Shown piece by piece: positions 1-12,355 of a stretch of 64,000 bases of DNA (positions within the stretch are counted from its first letter, which is position 1; every line of letters starts with the position of its first letter). This DNA comes from Poecilobothrus nobilitatus. Taxonomy: Eukaryota; Arthropoda; Insecta; Diptera; Dolichopodidae. The notes beneath the pieces are model-generated. The model was not told the origin of the DNA and made no database searches. It was given only the letters and a program-made list of their open reading frames with translations. The translations under genes and the position numbers were made by a program. Location: NCBI GenBank assembly GCA_947095535.1, contig OX352773.1, forward strand, positions 268,514,515 through 268,578,514, written 5' to 3'.

Positions 1-479
1 GTAAATATAATTTTAAATATTATATTATATTAATGCGCACATAGTATATTTATATTGTTATAAGTATATTGCCATACATTGCAATATTTCTTTAAAAATA
101 TTTCCATTCATAGAATAATTTCTTATAAGTACAATAAAATCCGTATATGTATGTAAATACGGCGCTATATAATATACATCTATACTCTTATCATTCATTC
201 ATCAGTGACATATCCGATATCTAAATAAACATGATACTATATAAGTATGTATGTATATCGATATCATATAAATAAATAAAAATTCATCATATAAATAAAA
301 ATTCTTCAAACAACCGTTATGTTGTTTATTTATTTACATTTTTTTGTACTACACATTGTATCCTCAACAATTTCAAATTATCGAGTAAAACAAAATGCAA
401 AACATTCGTTAAAGAAATTTGTTAGAAAATTTGAAAAAATCATGTAACACTTTCGTCAATTATAAAGTAACCCTATATT
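1..479. other. AT-rich non-coding DNA, nothing recognised
   Basis: Simple AT-rich sequence with small direct repeats such as AAATAAAAATTC near 275-305. No open frame or RNA gene is visible. Confidence 0.6.
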
Positions 480-1309
480 ATTAAAAAAAGTTGTTAACAG
501 AAATAAGAGTATAATGTTGAAGCTTTAATTTTTATGTATTACTTCAAAAAAAATTTAACAGGTGTTCAAGTTACAGGTGTTTAAAAATAGGATATTTTCA
601 GTTTTTGACCCCTTACAGCTCCTAAAATTTCTGAAATGACTCATACTTATTTTCAAAGATCTAACTTCTGTCAAAATTTCAAGTTTTCAATTAAACCGTT
701 TAAAAGATAGAAGGGTTAAAGGATTTTGCAATAATTCAGTATTAACGGTAAATAACGGTAAATTAAGACACCGTATAGCACAAGTATATATTTATTATAT
801 ACATGTTTGTAAAGCTCATAATAGCACCTATCGTTTGGAATTTTCAGATTGAAGATATACTTTATAGAGCTGGTGTTATAACAATTTAAATATAGAGATT
901 TTTCGAACTTTGGGGGGCTGAAGCTCCCTAACGGGTGGGGCTACAGAAAAATTTATATTTTTATGATATCTATCAGCAGTTAAAATTTCATGGCTCTATT
1001 TCAAAAAATTGTGGAGATCTAAAAGTTAGTTGTTCGGGAGCTACCCGAAGTATTGGTCGGAACTCAACCAAAAAAAATAGAGAGCCTACAAATTGTTCCC
1101 AGAATATTTTGTGTAAATTTCAAGATTCTAGCTTTCTTAGTTTTTGAGTTAGCGTGCTGACGGACGGACGGACGAACATGGCGTAATCGACTCAGAATTT
1201 GATTCTGATCCGATCCATACCTTTGAAGATATATCTAGCTCGCTTATTTCGAGGTGTTACAAACGGAGTAGTAATTTTATTATACCCGATATTTATCGTA
1301 CGGGTATAA
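480..1309 (+). mobile_element. DINE-1/Helentron-like interspersed element, mosaic copy (copy A)
   Basis: Non-coding, non-autonomous repeat. The left part (about 510-1015) matches the body of copies B, C and D: a TGAAGCTTTAATTTTTAT stretch, then AAGTTACAGGTGTTTAAAAA, then CTCATACTTATTTTCAAAGA. The right part instead carries the dipteran mini-me type end: a GGAC microsatellite (1159-1173), a conserved CATGGCGTAATCGACTCAGA core, and a terminal stem-loop TTATACCCG ... CGGGTATAA (1280-1309). DINE-1/INE-1/mini-me elements are known to combine a GTCY-type microsatellite, a short conserved core and a 3' stem-loop, and are thought to be mobilised by Helentron Rep/helicase. The family call is by structure only. 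The small + frame at 935-1147 is incidental. Confidence 0.65.
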
Positions 1310-1434
1310 ACATTAAAGTTTTATAAGTGGTTTCATATAAAGTTATTTTTGTTGTATAATTAAAAAGAAATATAATAATATAATAATTCAATTATAGGTA
1401 CTAGTAATTCGAGTAGTATAATACTTATACTTGA

Positions 1435-1475
<41 letters not shown>

Positions 1476-2455
1476 ATTTTGAGTATTATATTGAAAGTTA
1501 TTATTTGTTTATTTTTAATATTTTTATATATTAAAAATGTTTTATATTTTGGTTAAATTTGATTGTCTGTTATTTTTCAATTTAAAAATTATTGAATTGT
1601 ATGTTTAGAGTTTTTTTTATAATTGCCAAACTTAAGACGATTAACCTTTTTATTGTTCAACATGTAAATTATAAACTAAAAAACTTATATTAATTCTTAA
1701 ACAAAATAAAATTATAAAAAATAGTTCGTATTAAAAGGCAAATAAAATAAAAATTACAATAACACTTCACATCTTCCAACAAAATTTTGAACAAAAGAAA
1801 AGTAAAAACTATAGTAACTATCAATGTAATTTAAGTCAAAAACAGTTTCCAAGAACTTTAAACCATTGACTTAATTTTGAAAATATTCTCTATACTTAGT
1901 CCAGTAAATTTTTATATGTAATTATTAATTCATAGTATAGAGTTCGACATGGAATTCCACAGTATAGTTGCTTATACTAAAAAATAAAGGTGTCACAGTG
2001 TACTTTTCTGTGAGGAATAATTAAATGCATACTTCTTCGTGTTCTGCCAGAAATAATTTTATCAGACCCAAAGGATGGCATCAGATTTAACTGAATTTCA
2101 TTCAAAATACCAATGTAACAATATATGTTTAAGTTATTAGTTATTTATTACCTTATAAAGTTTACGTAATATAATATAGTTGCACATTCAATGGACACTT
2201 AAAATTTATCCATTTTCTGAAACATTTTATTTCCCTGATCTTCAAGAAAACTTTTTATCCTTGAAATTATTTTAGTGGCCATTTGATGTATTCCAAATCA
2301 TTATTTTATTTAAATTAAAAATAATAATATTTTATTTAAATTAAAAATCACATATAGGATATTGCAATATTACAAAACCATGAGGTATTAAGGCAATTAT
2401 AGGTCGAATACTATCATTAATTTATGCATTAATATTTTACATTATATTATTTTTT
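1310..2455. other. AT-rich spacer with a (TA)n microsatellite
   Basis: No gene seen. A TA dinucleotide run occupies 1441-1471. A short direct repeat, ATTTTATTTAAATTAAAAAT, occurs twice around 2303-2348. Confidence 0.6.
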
Positions 2456-3135
2456 TAGCACATTTTCAAAAAATTTTGAAAAAATGTGCTTATTAGTTTG
2501 ACTCTGTCCTTCTGTTCTTCCGTCTGGGTGTTTACAAAACTTCTACACCATTTTAAATAAAGCAATGAAATTTTAACTACGGATAGGCATCGCCAAAAAA
2601 CTAGTTTTGTTGAACAAATTTTTTCGGTAGCCCCATCCGGTTATGGAGCTACAGCCCTACAAAGTTCAAAAAAACCCTATCTTTAAATTCTTATAACACA
2701 GGTTCTATAAGGTATATTTTCAATATCGAAACGTCAAACGATAGCTAGTTTTATAAACTTTATAAAAATATATAAAATAAATATGTGGCTTTGCGATGCG
2801 GTGTCTGAATATATCGTTATGTGAAAAATTTAGACCCCAAATTTGGACTACAAATGATTTAACTTAACAAATGACTTTAACTCTCAAATGATTTAACTTA
2901 GAAACTTGAAATTTTGAGAGGTGTTAGATCTTTCAAAATCAGTATGAGTTATTTCAAGAAACCTTTTTGTGTCATCCCACGTTTAGGAACTGTAATGAAT
3001 CAAAAACTGAAAATTCTCTATTTTTAAACACCTGTAACTTGGGCACCTATCCAAATTTTTTTGAACTAATATACAAAAATTAAAGCTTCAACATTATATT
3101 TTTCATCATCAAAGACTAATTTCTTGTAAACATTT
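2456..3135 (-). mobile_element. DINE-1/Helentron-like element with AGCACATTT hairpin end (copy B)
   Basis: Reverse-oriented relative of copy A. Its 3' terminus (at the left on this strand) is a near-perfect hairpin, AGCACATTTTC ... GAAAAAATGTGCT (2457-2490), followed by a CTGTCC/CCGTCTG region and TTTACAAAACTTCTACACC. The far end, around 3005-3100, carries the reverse complement of the AGGTGCCCAAGTTACAGGTG and AAGCTTTAATTTTTG motifs shared with copies A, C and D. No protein is encoded. A single unit of the internal repeat is present, unlike C and D. Confidence 0.65.
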
Positions 3136-3282
3136 TTTTTCCATATATCTACTCTTTACTCTAGGCTTATTATGAAATATTTTTTAATTTGGTTTGGTTT
3201 TTTTCTATTACATGTTTATATTATATATTACATATTTACACTATATCTATATTAGAAATGGGAATTTGTTTTCAATTAATAA

Positions 3283-3366
3283 AACTTGATACCTGTGCAG
3301 GACTTGAATCCGAACACCCCTGTTTAATAAGCCGTGTGCTTAAACACTGGGCCTCCGAGACCCCTA
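3283..3366 (-). repeat. tRNA-derived sequence (SINE head or decayed tRNA-like copy)
   Basis: Read on the minus strand it starts GGGGTCTCGGAGGCCCAGTG and has an A-box-like GGCCCAGTGTTTAAGCAC and a B-box-like GGATTCAAGTCC, the internal pol III promoter layout of a tRNA. The arms do not fold into a clean cloverleaf, and no SINE tail shared with the other copies follows. It is best read as a decayed tRNA-derived repeat; a functional tRNA is unlikely. Confidence 0.55.
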
Positions 3367-3369
3367 ATC

Positions 3370-6300
3370 CAAAAATTTCAGAAAAAAAATAAACACTAAT
3401 TTGCATATTTATAGGTGCTCGTAATTCATTTTCTAATAATTTTTATCTTCAAGATTAAATTCTTAAAAATATAATATGAAGTTATTCTTAACATAAAATA
3501 TATAAAAAAAAAAACACAACGTTAACAAGCTCTTCGAAGCAGTTAATATGCATAGAAGTTAGTAATTTCGTCTATAATCATGATGGTAATATTAATATCA
3601 TTATTGACTTCTTAAACACTTATTTAAAACTAAAAATAAAAATAAAATACATATAATACATAAGTACCTATACATATATTTCTTTATTAATTAATTGCGA
3701 TCAGTTTTTCAACTGTCTGTACTTTGTAGTTCTTATTATTTTTAAGTCCGAATAAAATAACAATGTTTTTACAAGTATTTAAAAATATTCAAATATTTAT
3801 TGATACTCTTACTATACATTTTTCAATTAAATTTCTTTTAACAAATATTATCTATCAATTTTTTTTTTTGTTAGAGCGACAAATTTTGATAAAGTTCAAT
3901 AATTTTACCATTGACAATAAAAAAAAAAAAAAAAGATATACAATAAAAAATTTAAATCAAAAATTAAATTGAAGTTAGAAACCACTTGAACATACAAAGG
4001 AATCAATTTTTTTAAAACCTACCGAATACAAAAATAAATAAATGCCACTTATTTAAAGTCTGTATAATTATTTTTAGTACGAGTATACTTAGAATGCTTT
4101 GAAAATAGTACTTTAAATTCAGGTTATGGTTTTTTTTTCCTCTCTCTTCTTTTTAAATATACTTATATAAATATATATATATAGAGTTATATTTATATAT
4201 AAATATATACTTAACATATTGTATTAGCATTCCACAAATCATATTACATTTTAATTTTTCAAATATTTTTGTGTATATTCAAAATATATACAAATTAATA
4301 TAGAAATGAAACAGAGAAAAAAAAAAAAAATTGAAAAATTCTTGAAATATGTTTTGAAAAAAAGTTACAAAATTACATCTAAATATTCTTGTCCTTTAAA
4401 ATTCTTGCGTTTTCTTTTTTTTTTTTTTTTTTTTTTCTTCTTCAAATAACTCAGTTTTAATGGATATTAAAGATAACATCGTACTTTTATATTCAGCTTA
4501 GAATGTTAAAATTAATGAATTGAAAAGAAATTTAAATTTAAAAATATAAAAAATAATTATTTTACATTCTTGCAGCTCTACAATACTGTACGTAATAATT
4601 GTGCAAAAAAAAAAAAATAATATTTTGGCTTATCAAAGTTTACTAACAAAGAAGCTTCATTTAGGATAATAAGCTTTCCATAATAAGCCATGACAAATAG
4701 TTTTTTGTTACTTCTTCTAGCCGGCTGTATTTTTATTAGAGTTTGTGAATTATATCTGAAAGTTATCTAACTACATACATATATTGGGGGGATTATGTTT
4801 AGTTTAATTTTGTTTATAATAAAAAAAAAAAACTACATTTTTGTAAAGGTCATCTGTTTTGTGTATAGCATAGATCTACTGCAACATTTGATAAAATATT
4901 AATCATTAAAAAACTGGTATGTTTCAATTATTGACGCATCGCATATTTTTTTCATTTCTATCATCTACCGTTTTAAGAAAATTTTTTTTTCAACGAAATT
5001 GTCGAATCCTATTAACGTTTTTTGAAGTAATCGTTTCAGTATCCTAATATTATGTTTTATTTTTTTTTTGAAGTTTTTCATTCAGAAAAAGTAATCTTAT
5101 GATTGTCTAGTGTAACATTTTTTTATTTTTTTCCCTTATCATTTTTAAGGTTTTTATAAGTTCTATTAATTTTTTTTTTTTTGTTACTTTTCTTTTTACG
5201 AGAAGGAATTTTAATTCTTTATACGAATTTTTATTTCAGGGCATTTTTCAATTCGTTTTCTTCTTCTCTTTCAAATCAAAGAAATGTCAAGACTCAAGAG
5301 ATTCGTTCCTTTACTTTTTTTTTGTATAACTTTTATATAACAGTTCTTCTTTATTTTTTTATCTTCTGTCTCAGATCAAATTTTCAGGGAGTTGTTACAG
5401 TATAAATACAAAAAAAAAAAAAAAAAAAAAACAACGACATGTTTATACATCAAAATTTTTGATTCTTGTACCGAAATAAAAAAAAAGGAAATAAAAAAAC
5501 AAAACATTAACAAAATTTGGATAAGTAGAAAAAAAAATTTTAAATAAATACTGAATGAAGGACGAGCGAATTAAAACGAAAAAAAACTATTCACTCGAAA
5601 ATCAAATAAATCAAAATTTATTTTTACAGTTTTTTTTTTTTGAAAATAGGCTTTCAGTGTTCTTAAATTTTTTTTTTTTTTTGTATTCTGAAACTGAAAT
5701 GTATGACGTAAAAGTTAAGTAAAAACCTTAATATAGAATGAAAGAATATCATTTTATGCCCGACTTATAATACAAAAAAAAAAAGAAAAAAAATGAAAAT
5801 TTTGAACTTGAATTTGTTTTTTTTTTTGTGAACTATTTAATACAAATATTTATACATGAATTTACCATTTATAACATAAATTAAGATTAAAGTGATCAGA
5901 TCTAAACACTATAAATATAATATAATGTAATAATTCTAAAGTACATAATATAGTACTTCATCGTAATCAACACTGGATTAAGGGCCTGGATGGCAAAAGG
6001 GCCCTAAAAATATTTATATCTGGACGATAAGTATAATATAAAAAAACAAAAAAGATCTCTTTTTGCAAAAATTTATTTGACAAAACTCATATTGCATAGA
6101 TCACACAGCAGCCATAGGTCACAAGATTTTCGAAAAAATGTCAATTGATTTTCGAAAAATATTAACTCTGTTCATGGCTATATTATTTTATAAACGAATA
6201 AAATATACTAAAAAAATATGTGCGCAAAACATATACATTTTCTTGGTTCCATCGTAATTTAAATACATTTCGAAATCAAATTTAACATTTTGGTACATGT

Positions 6301-7968
6301 TTTTTTTTTTTTTGAATCATTTTGTATCTCGTATATCAGTCGTTTTTAGGTTTTGATCTTTCCTTCAGACTGGTACTTTACATAACATCGATTGTTAACA
6401 TTTTTGTTATATTTTCTTTTGCATCATACAAAACACATGCTTGATTCATCTTCAAACGCTGTTATGAAATAAATGTTAAGGATTTGACTCTCGAACATTA
6501 ATTATACATACTTATTTTAACAGTTTTGAATCATATACATATATTGTCGACTTTTCCAAGGTGCATATTAAGTTGATTACTGATCTTGTTAATATAAAAT
6601 TATTTAGAAATTAATTTGGATTTTCTTTATTTGGTAAAAAATAAAAAGAAAATTTTTTTTAGTCTTAAATTCAAATACCTGAATAGTCTGAATTCAATCT
6701 GTCTATTAATTAATATATTCTGTATTAATATTAAGGTAGTCTGGTGACTTTTATTTAAATGCTATAAGACAGAAAAAAAAAACATAAATAGGTATTTACA
6801 AACATTGAATTACAATAAAAATAATTTAAACTGACCTAAAAAAATTCACCAGGGTGGGTTTAAGAAATAGGTAATCATTTTCTTTATTTTGATTTGATTT
6901 TAGTCTTCTTTATCATTTTTTTTCTTTTGTTTTTTAGAAATTCATGCCTAATATTTTAAGACTATTATATATATATATAAATACATATTTATTGTATAAA
7001 CTATTTGTCTATTCTTTATATTATGTAACTATATAATGTATGTTTATAAAAATGATAATAAAACATTTTTTATATAATATACAAAAATACCTATAAATAA
7101 GAAGAATAAAATGATAAGAGTAACAAAAAAAAACAAACAAATTTTTAGATTCTTATCAGATTATTGTAAGCTGAAGATAACAAAATTTCATAATTTATTT
7201 TTTATTTTTGTTTTTTTTTTTTTCATTTGGTAGTTTTTGTTTTTTTGTTTTTGTATTCCATGAAACATTGTGCTGGCTTTTTTCCAGGATAAAAAACTTC
7301 ATAAATAATTAAATAAATGTACAAAATAGCAATAATGGAAAAAAAATTTTTTTTTTTTTTTTGGAATAGAATGTAAAAATAATAACGATAATCCATTAGG
7401 AAGAAAATAAAAATTTAATAGATTACTGTATAAAATGGGTAACAAATTCAATATATTTTAACAAAATGTATTTATTAGATATTATATAAAATTTATATTA
7501 GAAAAACTGGCGACATATTAATTTATTTATGTTATCAAAATTTAATTGAATTCAATTCAGTGTTAGAATTAAAAGTATTTTGAATATTAATTTTCAAAAT
7601 ATATAGTTTCAATTCTAAAACTATATATTCATAAAGATATCTAAACACATCCAGATATACATATGTATATTATATATACTTGTATCTGTTATTTTATAAT
7701 ATATATAATATAAAAACTGATTCAATTAACAATTATATGGAAACCATCCAAAATTAAACCAAATATACTTTTTTTATTTAAAGTTATATTGGTTATATAC
7801 TTAAAGATTGTATAAATTTTATTTGGAAATGTTTCACTAAATTTTTTCGGTTAAAGAAGAAACAAATATATAGAACAGTCGTTCCATTATATTACTTATA
7901 TAGATTAAAATTTTTATAATGGAAAAAATTTGTTTTGTAGCCGTTATTTATACTTGGAAAATATAATG
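3370..7968. other. Long AT-rich non-coding stretch
   Basis: No gene supported. It is dominated by poly-T/poly-A runs (for example 4418-4436, 5408-5430, 7317-7360) and A/T-only words. Short frames such as 3763-3972 and 5181-5405 have F/L/I/K-only composition and are chance. A GGCCTGGATGGC ... GGGCCC patch at 5980-6005 stands out by GC content but could not be classified. Confidence 0.6.
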
Positions 7969-9253
7969 TAACAAGGGAGAATTTAAACCAATATGGTTTT
8001 TAAAGGCGCATATTTCCAAAAGACAATATAAACTGTTTAGAATTGTGACTCTGTACCAAAATTTAAAAATTTCATATAAATTAGAAAAAACGTGAAAAAT
8101 AAAGATACGCACTTTCTTGAATTGTAAGGGAGCTCTACATAATTAATAAAAACCATTAACACATGTAAAATTATAAAATTGAAGCTTTAGTTTTTGCTTT
8201 TTATTTTAAAAAAAATTTGTACAGGTGTTTAAAAATAGCAAAATTTCAATTTTTGAGACATAATAGCGCTTAATCGGGGGGTGGTAAAAAAAACTTTCTG
8301 AGAAACTTACATTAATTCTAAAAGATCTTTCTCCTCTTAAAATTTTAAGGTTCTAACTAAAAACGAGCCTGAATTATAAAGGAAAAAAAATCTTGCAAAA
8401 TTTTGTCTTCACATAACGGCAAATTTAAATACCAAATTAAAAAAAAAATTGTATAATTTTGATATTGTTTTATAAAAGGTAAGAAATGTTCCGGTCTTCT
8501 AGCGTTTTTACATTGTAAAACTCTTACGCAGAACCTGAGATATATACATATACATTTCAAAATAAGACTATTTTGCAATTTTGAGGAGCTGTAAGTCCGG
8601 AACCCTATATAACTAAGAAAAACCGTTAACACACGTAAAAACATATTACTGAAGCTTTAATTTTTATGTCTTAGGGAAGAAAAATTTGTACAGGTGCCTA
8701 AGTTACCAGTGTCTAAAAATAGCAAATTTTTAATTTTTGAGCCCTAATAACTCTTAAACAGGAGCTCGTACAAAAAAAATTTCTAAGCAAGCAAGCAAGT
8801 ATCTTAATTCTAAAAGTTCTTTCTTCCCTCAAAATTTCACGTTCCAGAAAAGAAGAAAAATCATGCAAAATTTATTTTTCACATAACGGTAAATTTAAAT
8901 ACTAAATTTTAAAAAATTCTATAACTTTGATGTTGATTTATAAAAGTAAAAAAAATTCTGTCGAATGGCGTTTTTAAATTGAAAAAATCTTAAGCAGAAC
9001 ATCAAATATACGCATTTAAAATAGGGTTTTTTCAAATTTTGAGACGCTGTAGCTCCGTAATGGATGCGGCCACATGAAAAAGTTGTTATAGGAAATTAAT
9101 TTCTTTATGAGATATACCAATGGTTAAAATTGCACTGTTTTATTTTTAACAGTGTAGAAGTTTTGTAAATAGAGGGACGGTCGAACGGTCGGACAAACAG
9201 ACTGAAACTTATAGGCACATTTTTTCAAAAATTTTTTTTGGAAATGTGCTAAA
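7969..9253 (+). mobile_element. DINE-1/Helentron-like element with internal tandem duplication (copy C)
   Basis: About 1.28 kb and apparently full length. The start (TAACAAGG, then GGTTTTTAAAGGCGCATATT) matches the start of copy D, and the end is a hairpin GGCACATTTT ... AAATGTGCTA near 9213-9251, preceded by a GGACGGTCGAACGGTCGGAC tract. The internal motif block (AACCATTAACAC, GAAGCTTTA, TTGTACAGGTG, CACATAACGG) occurs twice, at about 8151 and 8621, a tandem duplication with a period near 470 bp. It encodes no protein; the minus frame 8357-8644 is incidental. Helentron association is inferred from subterminal structure and the 3' hairpin. Confidence 0.65.
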
Positions 9254-9983
9254 AATGGTCTTGTCGGTAATCATTTATAGCATTGAGGCATAGGTTCTTT
9301 CATTGACATGTTAAGTATTTACATCTACAAAATTTTTATTGTATTTTATTTTTATTGTATTGTATTTATATTTACCAACGTTCGATAGCGAATATAACAA
9401 TCTATAAGTAGATAGAAAACTGTTATCAGGTAAAAAATTTAGACAACTATAGTTGATAGTTGATAGTTGATTCAATTTTTATTGCCATAATCCATAAACA
9501 ATTAATCGATTTATTAGATTTAAATTTTCTTTAACAATATTGAAAATTTAGCAAAAATTTCGAAACATAAAATTTTTTTTTTGTTTTTAATGGGTAATAT
9601 TGAATATTCACTGAAAATAAGTTTTTTTTTTTTCTAAAGTTATGAATGGAGTTGAATTGTTTTATAATGGACTTCTTAGGCGTCTATAATGACGTAACAT
9701 ACATATATTATACTATATTATATTATATTATGTGATTCATAAGATTCTTAAAAACGAAAAAAAATATATACAATTTGCGAAATATAAAGACTCTCCATTA
9801 ACTTATCGTAATTTAAATATATTAAAACCAAAAGTATACCAATAAATATTTCATGTACTTTTGAATTATTTTTGTTAAAGTGTTAAATAAATCTCAATTT
9901 TATTAAAATATATATTTGCACACATACGCACGACACGATAGTCATAGTAAATTTTGCTATATGTTTTTAGAAAAACCATAGGG
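9254..9983. other. AT-rich spacer
   Basis: No gene seen. It contains a short tandem repeat of ATAGTTGATAGTTGATAGTT near 9450-9470 and poly-T runs. Confidence 0.55.
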
Positions 9984-10454
9984 CATAGATATATTAACTA
10001 ATAGCTAGGCAGTGAAGAAAATATTGTCAGCCAATTTTGAGAAACAGCTGAGTGAACCGTGCGTATTTATTACTTTAGTTTCCTCAGAAATAGGTTCTTA
10101 AAAGATGAAATAATTTCATTTAAAATTTTTAAAAGAATTTTATCACTTACGTAACAAATACTTTACGAGTAGTTAAAATTTTGAATAACATTAATTAAAT
10201 TAAATTTTACTTTTAAAAACAAAATATATCAATTATTAGGTAATATAAAAATCTCTGAATGAAACTGATAATGAAAATCTGCTTTACCTACATTATTTTA
10301 ACAAAAATATAAACAGCTGAGTGAACGAAATGTATACATATTATAAAATGCATATGTATTGATTTGACTGAATACCTTAAGATAAGAAAACACATATGAA
10401 GAAAAAAAACGACTATACTAACTTCCCATCTATTAGTTAATACATATATCTATA
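9984..10454. mobile_element. Putative MITE with imperfect ~22-bp terminal inverted repeats
   Basis: The left end CATAGATATATTAACTAATAG (9984-10004) is matched by the reverse complement of CTATTAGTTAATACATATAT (10430-10449, pairing continues to 10454). Inside, AAACAGCTGAGTGAAC occurs twice (about 10042 and 10311) as a direct repeat. The total of about 470 bp with no ORF suits a miniature inverted-repeat element. No clear target duplication was found and the arms are AT-rich, so coincidence is possible. Confidence 0.4.
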
Positions 10455-11629
10455 AGATAAACAGATTAATTTAAATTTTATCTGTTTATTCTTTTTTTTT
10501 ATTTTTTGTCTTTTTCTATCCATTTGTAGAAAGTTTTATTCCAATAATTTTAAATTTTAATTAAATATATTAAAATATTTCATTTTATGATTAAATTTCA
10601 TTTTAGACGTTTTATATTGTTAGAATTTAATAAAATGCAATTTACCGTTATTTAATAGAACATAGAACTACATAAGGGTAATGTATCGTACAATAAAATT
10701 AAATAAAAATCATATTGAAAATAAATTAATTAAAAACATTTGTTATTATTAAATTTAAGTTAAAAATATATAAATACATCATACATAAATGAATGTACTT
10801 GCATATAAAGAAATTATTTTGTATAAATCTCAGAACATACCATCTATACTTTTGTAACTTATCCAACGCTTAATCCTCTTGCCTATATTATCCACAATTA
10901 TAACAATACAGGACAACATTTCTATACAGCTTTTAATGGTATGAAACATACATTATATACGTATACATATATGAATATATATTAGATTAGAATCTTACAA
11001 TAACCTTAAACCTCAATTGTATGAGCGTATGTTTGAATACAATGATATATAAGTATGTATATAATTGTATCGTAACATATATAAGTAATTTTTCCCATTA
11101 TAATTTGTCTCATTTCCATTATACTTCGCTCAAGTGTTTTCTGATAAAAAAAAAATAAATACAATTTTCTAAATAAAGAAAAAAAACTCGATTTATTTAC
11201 AATATACATATATATATACTATAGTATATACGTATACCATATTTTGTATACTTTTCATATTATAATGATACGACTATTCCAGTCATTTTTTCCCCTTTTT
11301 CAATCACCCCCAGATCCTCTTTATTCACTCATCTATTCAGAGTAATTTTTATCAAATGTTTTTATTGTTTTTTCCTGTGTAAGTTTCAGAGTATCTGCAC
11401 GAGTAAGAAAAAGAATAAAATCAAATAAAGTTGATTTTAAAAAAGTGATAGAAAATTTAATTTTTTAAAAAAAATTTTTAAACTGTAGGATATATTATTT
11501 TAGTTTAAAGAAAAATAATTATAAAAGAATTAGTATTAGGCTACAAAGCAAGTTGACTATAGTTTTTAATCGTTAGTTGTTACCCATTTCAAAATACAAA
11601 TTATAGCAAAAAATATTTTACTGAAGAAT
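10455..11629. other. AT-rich spacer
   Basis: No gene supported. The minus frame 11006-11209 has low-complexity composition and no recognisable domain. Confidence 0.55.
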
Positions 11630-11900
11630 TTTTAACGAAAGCCAAAACCATTAATACAAGTAGAACTTATAATGTGCAAAGGATTCGTTTTTAATATGCG
11701 GTAGTTTTATATTTCATAAAAACTGATAACTTAAAAAATTTTCGGACATTGAAAAATATCGAAAGTCAATCAAAGGTTTCGCTCGTTAGTGTTGGACTCT
11801 TACAAAAACCACCCCCTTTATAAACAAATTTTAAGATGGGTTCTTTAATACATAACATAATGTACAGTTTGGTTTTCACGATAAGGATGTGGAAAGGATT
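11630..11900 (+). repeat. Decayed fragment of the copy A-D element family
   Basis: The stretch AAAACCATTAATACAAGTAG and the following GGATTCGTTTTTAATATG align with the block of copy C at 8151-8200 (AACCATTAACACATGTA, then GCTTTAGTTTTTGC). A later pyrimidine-rich ACAAAAACCACCCCCTTTAT patch is not matched as well. Divergence is high and the boundaries are approximate. Confidence 0.35.
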
Positions 11901-12164
11901 ATTTGGGGAATTGATTTTGGGATAACTGTAGGATTATGTAGGATGAAGAGAGAAGGACAAATTTGGAGAGTTATTTTGAAGAAAGATGTTAATGTTCTTC
12001 TTAAATTTCATATATCGTACATATATGAATTATCAACTTTTGCGAACCCCTAATATGTTGGTATCAGATTACATAAACGAAGTGTGCATGACAAACATAT
12101 TTCTGGATTTTGTTTCATATTGAAAAATTTTGAGGGGGCACATTAATCATTTTATTTCTTTAGT

Positions 12165-12355
12165 ACAGGTGTTTGCCTTTACAAGGTATCTATAAAACAC
12201 GGTCCATGACCTAATCTTACGGCGAAGGCAGAGTGGAGTGAGCAATGAGGTGGCACTGGGGTCGCCAACAAGACGAATAGTTCTGTTTTGCACTTTGTCG
12301 ACTTAGCCCAGCTCTGTTTGAGGGGCTCCAGCCCAAATATGGGCATTCAACTCTA
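12165..12355 (-). pseudogene. Dead non-LTR retrotransposon reverse transcriptase fragment (ORF2, thumb region)
   Basis: The minus-strand reading from about 12353 gives ELNAHIWAGAPQTELG, an in-frame stop (12303-12305), then VDKVQNRTIRLVGDPSATSL and LTPLCLRRKIRSWTVFYRY. This matches the conserved block after the palm of Jockey/I/R1-type reverse transcriptases (H-x-W-x-GA, then DxxQxRAIRLxGDP, then LxxRR and FYRYY). It is a short relic of about 60 codons without a catalytic FADD box and clearly non-functional. The clade is not decidable from this length. Confidence 0.75.

Noticed and set aside
5978..6006. hAT-type terminus (CACTGGATTAAGGGCC)
   Set aside because: Resembles a hAT end only loosely; no partner terminus or target duplication was found.
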